Source: UBA9715 sp964553375
GTDB lineage: Bacteria; Actinomycetota; Coriobacteriia; Coriobacteriales; Eggerthellaceae
Reading direction: 5' to 3'
Assembly (NCBI GenBank): GCA_964553375.1
Contig: CAZKKN010000001.1
Span: 47,385 to 111,384 of the forward strand
Length of the DNA stretch: 64,000 bases
Shown here: positions 55,301-61,300 of the stretch, in pieces
Position numbering within the stretch: the first letter of the stretch is position 1
Layout: each line of letters opens with the position of its first letter
The notes under the pieces: model-generated
Databases searched by the model: none
Told to the model about the DNA's origin: nothing
Seen by the model: the letters and a program-made list of their open reading frames with translations, nothing else
Position numbers and translations under genes: made by a program

Positions 55301-58300
55301 TACCGGCAGCGAGGTGGACACCGGCGTGCAGGTGACCCATGGCACCGTTGAGTTCGTGATAGGCCGCGACATCGCCGTGACCTACTATCCGCTGAACGGC
55401 ACCACCGTGGGCGCCGCGTTGGAGGGCGCTCCCGTGAACGCGGGCCGCTACACCTTCAGCGTAGCCGCGCTTCCCAATGGCAGCGCCGAGGGCTCCATCG
55501 CCGTGGACCGCACGCGTGTGATCACCGTGGCTCCGGCCGACATAGGCGATGTGGAAGTGGGCGCTCTGGACTCCGTGGAGTACACGGGCGAGAACCAAAG
55601 CCCCAGCTTCTCCCTGAGCTACAACGGCAAGGCGCTCGTGGAGGGCACGGACTACACCGTGGCCACGGGCACGCGCGTCAATGCCGGCGACTACGATGTG
55701 GTCATCACCGGTAAGGGCAACTTCAACAACACCCGTACCGAGACCTTCACCATCACCCCGGTGGATATCTCCGATCCGTCCAAGGTGACCATCACCATGG
55801 ACGACTTGGCTTACACGAGCCGCGTCATCACCCCGGCAGCGGGCAGCGCGTTCAGCATCTCCTTCAACGGCAAGCAGTTGGCTACGCAGGATTACGCGGT
55901 GAGCTATGATCCCACCCCCGTGAGGGAGCTGGGCGAGTACGTGGCGCTGTTCCAAGGCGCGCGCAACTTCGAAGGCGAGCGCGAGGTGCCCTTCAAGGTA
56001 GTGAACTCCATGGGCGACCTGGGACGTGCTAATATCTCCGGCCAGGAGACGCGCATCTACAACGGCAGCGCGCAGACGCAGGAGCTCACGGTTGTCCTGA
56101 ATGGCTACGAGCTGGTGGAAGGTGCGGACTACGAGGTCATCTACAGCAACAACGTGAATGCCGGTGCTGCCTCCTTCACCGTTAAGGGCATCAACGGCTA
56201 CGTGGGCCACAGGGACGGCAGCTTCACCATCGCCAAGGCCACGATTCTGGATTCGTGGGTAACCACCAAGGCCAGCGTGCCCTTCGCCGGTGCATCGACC
56301 AATCCCGGCGAGGTGATCACCCACGAAGGCAACGTGCTGGTGAGGGATACGGATTACACCCTGACCTATGCGGCTGCCGGCAACGGTGCGTCCGTGAGTG
56401 CTGGCGCCATTGCCACGCCGGGCACCTACCGGGTGACCATCACCGGTACCGGCACCAACTACCAGGGCACTGTGACCCGCACCTTCACCGTGGAGCGGGC
56501 GGCTTTGAACGACCCAGACGATCCCACCAACCCGGAGAAGAACGCTGCCGTGGTGGTGAGCGATGTGAACGTGGGCGATCCGCTGCCGGTGCCTGTGGTT
56601 TCGCTTGATGGCGTGGTGCTGAAGGCCGGCGTGGATTACGACGTGACCTACGATCCCGCCAACACCAACGCGGCGAACCCCGCGGCTAAGGTGACCATCA
56701 AGGGCAAGGGCGGCTACAGCGGCGAGCTGGAGGCCACCTATGAGATAAAGACGGCTGATCCCGATCCGCTGCAAGACCTCTCCAAGCCCGGTGCGCTCAC
56801 CGTGGCGAGCATCGATTCGCCTGTGGTCTATCGCGCGAGTGCCTACACGCCGGAGCCTGTGGTGACGTACAACTACACAGACACGGACGGCACGGCGCAG
56901 ACCCGCGAGCTCGCCAAGGATAGCGACTACACCCTGACCTACGAGAACAACGTGGATGCAGGCACCGCCAATGTGATCATCAAGGGCATGGGCGCCTACA
57001 AGGGCGTGGTGACCCGCAGCTTCCAGATCGAGCCCAAGGACATCACCGGCAGTGATGTGACCAAGGAATACGCCGATGGCTACTTCACCGACACCACGCC
57101 CGAAGGGCTGCCGAAGGTGGAGTTCACCGGTGCGGCACATCTGCCCGAGCTGGCCGTTTCCATGGCTGTGACCGGCGGCGATGACTTCGTGCTGGTGGCG
57201 GGTACGCACTACAACGCCAGCCATAGCAACAACACCGCCGTGGGCACCGCCACCACCAAGGTTGCCGGCACGGGCAACTTCAAGGGCACCCATACCATGA
57301 ACTTCTTCATCGCCGGCCGCAGCATCACCGACGCTAAGGTGGCGGTGGGCAACGTGGTGGCCGGCACCGATCCGGATGTGGCCGTGGTGCTGCCCAACGG
57401 CACCCAGCTGACCTCCCCGACGGACTTCACGCCGGAGTTCTTCGAGGTCGTGGATGGCACGCCTGCCACCACGCCCACGGCTCCGGCCGACCTGCAGCCG
57501 GGTAAGGAATACCAGGTGAAGGTCACAGCTACGCCGGGCAGCAACTACGAAGGCACGGCCGACGAGCAGCCCACCTTCCGCGTGGTGCCCGCAGCGGCCG
57601 AACCCATCGACATCTCCAAGGGCGTGATCACCGTGAGCACGCCTCAGGGGTACGACGGCACGGCCAAGACCCCCGAGGTCACCCTTACGGTTGATGGCTG
57701 CGATCCCATCGTGATCGATCCGACCGACCCGCCTGAGGGCCTGGCCATCCAGTTCGCCAACAACACGAACATCGGCGATGCCGTGGTGATCATCACCGGC
57801 ACCGGCACCTACACCGGTGTCGCCGTGGGCAGCTTCCCCATCAAGAAGGCCAACCTGAGCAGCGGCTTCTCCGTGACCGTGGAGGCCACGAACCTGGTGT
57901 TCACCGGCCACGAGCAGCGCCCCGCTGCCACGGTGGAAAGCGACGACGGCACCGCGCTCACCGCGGGCACGGACTACGAGCTGGTGTACGAGAACAACAT
58001 CAACGCCGGCATCGCCACGGTGAAGGCAGTGGGCAAGGGCCTCTATGAGGGCACGGCTTCCGCCACCTTCCGCATCGGCAAGGCGAACCTGGCCGACACC
58101 ACGCTGGATCCGATCGCCGACCAGCTCACCCATAGCACCACGGCCATCCGCCCGGCCTTCACTTTGCGCCTGGGCGACTACGTGCTGGTGGCTGGCACCG
58201 ATTACAAGACCATGGCCAACAGCGACTACGGCAACACCAACAAGCTGGCCAGCACGTCTGCGGCTTCGGCCCATGCGGTGGGTACCACCACCGGGCGCGG

Positions 58301-61300
58301 TGCGAACTTCGAGGGCACGAAGACCATCGAGTTCGACATCGTGAACGACCGCGTGGCGCCCAACGACACGCGCAAGAAGCTCACCGACACCACGGTGACG
58401 GCTACGGCTGCCAACCAGGTCTATGACGGCACGGCCAAGAACCCCGCGCCCACGGTGCACTTCACGGGCGATGGCGACCCTGTGGAGCTGCAGGAGGGCG
58501 TGCACTTCACCTACAGCTATACCAACAATATCAATGTGGATCCCAACGGCGCTTCCATTGTGATCCAGGGCATCGGCGACTACGCCGGCACCGCCACCGT
58601 GGCGGGTGTGTTCCGCATCACGCCGGTCTCGCTGGAGGGTGCCGAGGTCACCGTGAACGATGCGCCTTACACCGGCGGCGCGGTAACCCCCGATGCCATC
58701 GTGAAGATAGACACCGACGGCGACGGCACGCCGGATAAGACCCTGGTGCCCGGCGTGGACTTCGACGTCACCGCACCCGGCGCCTCGGCGGTGGGCGGCC
58801 CGTATCCGGCCACCATCACCGGTAAGGGCAACTACACCGGCAGCGCGGCCGGTAGCTTCAACATCACCGGTGCCGATCTGGCTATCGAGGGCTTCACCGT
58901 GGAGGTGGCCACTTCCACCTACGCCTACGACGGCTCGCCGAAGATGCCGGCCGTCACCGTGAGGAACGCCTCGGGTGCTGTGGTGGCTTCCAGCAACTAC
59001 ACCGTGAGCTACTACAACAACGTGAACGCCGGTACGGCGAGCGTTGCGGTGACCGGCAAGGAATCCGCCGGTTATGAGGGCGTGCGCACGGCCACCTTCA
59101 CCATCACCGCCATGCCCATCGGCGATCCGCGCGTGAGCGCCACCGTGGCCAACCAGACCTATACCGGTCAGGAGCTGCGGCCCAAGCCCGTGCTCACCGT
59201 GGGTGGCAAGACGCTGAAGGAGGGCGTGGACTACCGGATCGACGCCTACCAGAACAATGTGGATGCCGGCACCGCCACCATCGAGATCAGCGGTGTTGAG
59301 GGCGGCAACTTCGGCGGCTCGCGCAACGTGACCTTCCAGATCAGCCCGGCTCCGGCCAGCGATGTCACCGCGACCGGCACCGACGTGCCCTACACCGGCA
59401 GCCCGGTGACGGCGAGCGACGTGCTTACCGTGGTGGCTTCCGACGGCACGCCGCTGGTGGCCGGCACGGACTTCACCGTGAGCTATCGCACGGCCGATGG
59501 CCAGGCGATCAGCGGTGCTCCCACCGATGCGGGTAGCTATGTGGCCACCCTGTCCCCGGTGACTTCGGGCAGCAACTACACCGTGAGCGGCAGCGTGAGC
59601 TTCGACATCACCCCGGCCAACCTGGCCGATGCCGCCGCTTCGGTGGGCAACCTCACCTTCAAGACCGACGGTGCTTCGCTCACGCCGGTGCCCGTGGTGT
59701 CGCTTGGCGGCCGCGCCCTGACCGCCAACGATTACGACGTGGTGTACCGCGATGCCTCCGGCGCGCAGGTCACCGTGCCGCTCACCGGCAGGAGCAGCGA
59801 CCCCGACGTGAAGAATTACACGGCCGAGTTCACCGGCAAGGGCAACTACGAGGGCACCTTGAGCGGCGTGGGCTTCACCGTGACCAAGCAGAGCGAGGAA
59901 GCGGTGGCGCCTGTGGACCTCTCCAAGGTCACCTTGGGCGACACGAGCGGCTTCACCTTCAACGGCAAGCCTCAGAAGTGGGTGCCGGGTGCCACCTGGG
60001 CCTATGACGAGGATAACTACACGTATCTGGTGGAGGGCACGCACTTCACGCTGAGCTACAGCCCCTGCATCAACGCAGGCACTGTGAGCGTGGTCATGAC
60101 CGGCATTCCCACCGCCGAGGGCGGCTATTGCGGCACGCGCACGGTGACTTACAAGATCGACCCGGCTGAGATAAGCGCGGGCGACCTGGTGGCGCCGGGC
60201 GAGCAGACCTTCACCGGAACCGCGGTGCGTCCGCTGGTGAACGTGCTGCACACCCTGGATGGCGATAGCTATCAGACCGGTCTTGTGGCCGACAAGGACT
60301 ACACGGCTTCCTACACCAACAACGTGAATGCCGGCACCGCCACCGTTACCGTGACCGGTAAGGGCAACTACACCGGCTCCGACAGCGCCACGTTCACCAT
60401 TGCGGGTAAGGACCTCAGCTCCGCCGTGGCGGCTGTGAGCAACCAGCCCTACACCTCCAAGCCCATCACGCCTGCTCCGGTGGTTGTGGTGCTGGATGGC
60501 GTGCCGCTGGTGGAGGGCCGCGACTTCAACGTGACCTTCAGCCCCGATCCGGTGCAAGAGGTGGGCATGTACACCGCCACCATCGAGGCCGCGCCCGACA
60601 GCAATTACGTGGGCTCCACGGCGGTCAGCTTCAATGTGGTGGCCGTTCCCGTTGCCGATGTGGGCGACGAGGGCGAAGTGGGCATCACCGCCACCGATCC
60701 CAAGACGGGCCTGGAGATCAAGCCCGAGAACGTGAAGTTCACCTACAACGGCAAGGGCCAGAACCCGGATGTCACCGTGACCTTCAAGGATGCGGATGGC
60801 ACCTCCACGGTGCTCACCGAGGGTGCCGACTACGTGGTTGAGTTCAGCAACGATGTGAACGCGGGCACCGCCACCATCGTGGTCATCGGCAAGGGTGCCT
60901 ACACCGGCGTTGCCGTGCTGCATTATCAGATCGACCAGGCGCCGGTGACGCCCATGCCCGACGGCGGCTACACGCCTAAGCCCGGCGACACCAACATGGG
61001 CCTGGTGGATCACCTGATCCAGGTCGTGTTCACCGGCAACCCCGTGGATGCGGGCGTGAAGGTGGTTGACATCGAGGGCAACGTGCTCACCAATGGCACG
61101 GACTACACCGTGAGCTATCGTCCCTGGAAGACCGGCGACGAGGCCCTGATCACCAAGCCCACTCTGCGCTCCATGGGCGGCGCGGGCGAGTCCGGCGAGG
61201 GCATCGCGCCCTTCGCGGGCGAGACGCCGGGCGTGCTGGCGAGCAACGGCTTGCCGCGTGAGGTGGGCGATTACTTCGTCACCGTGACCGGCAAGGGCAA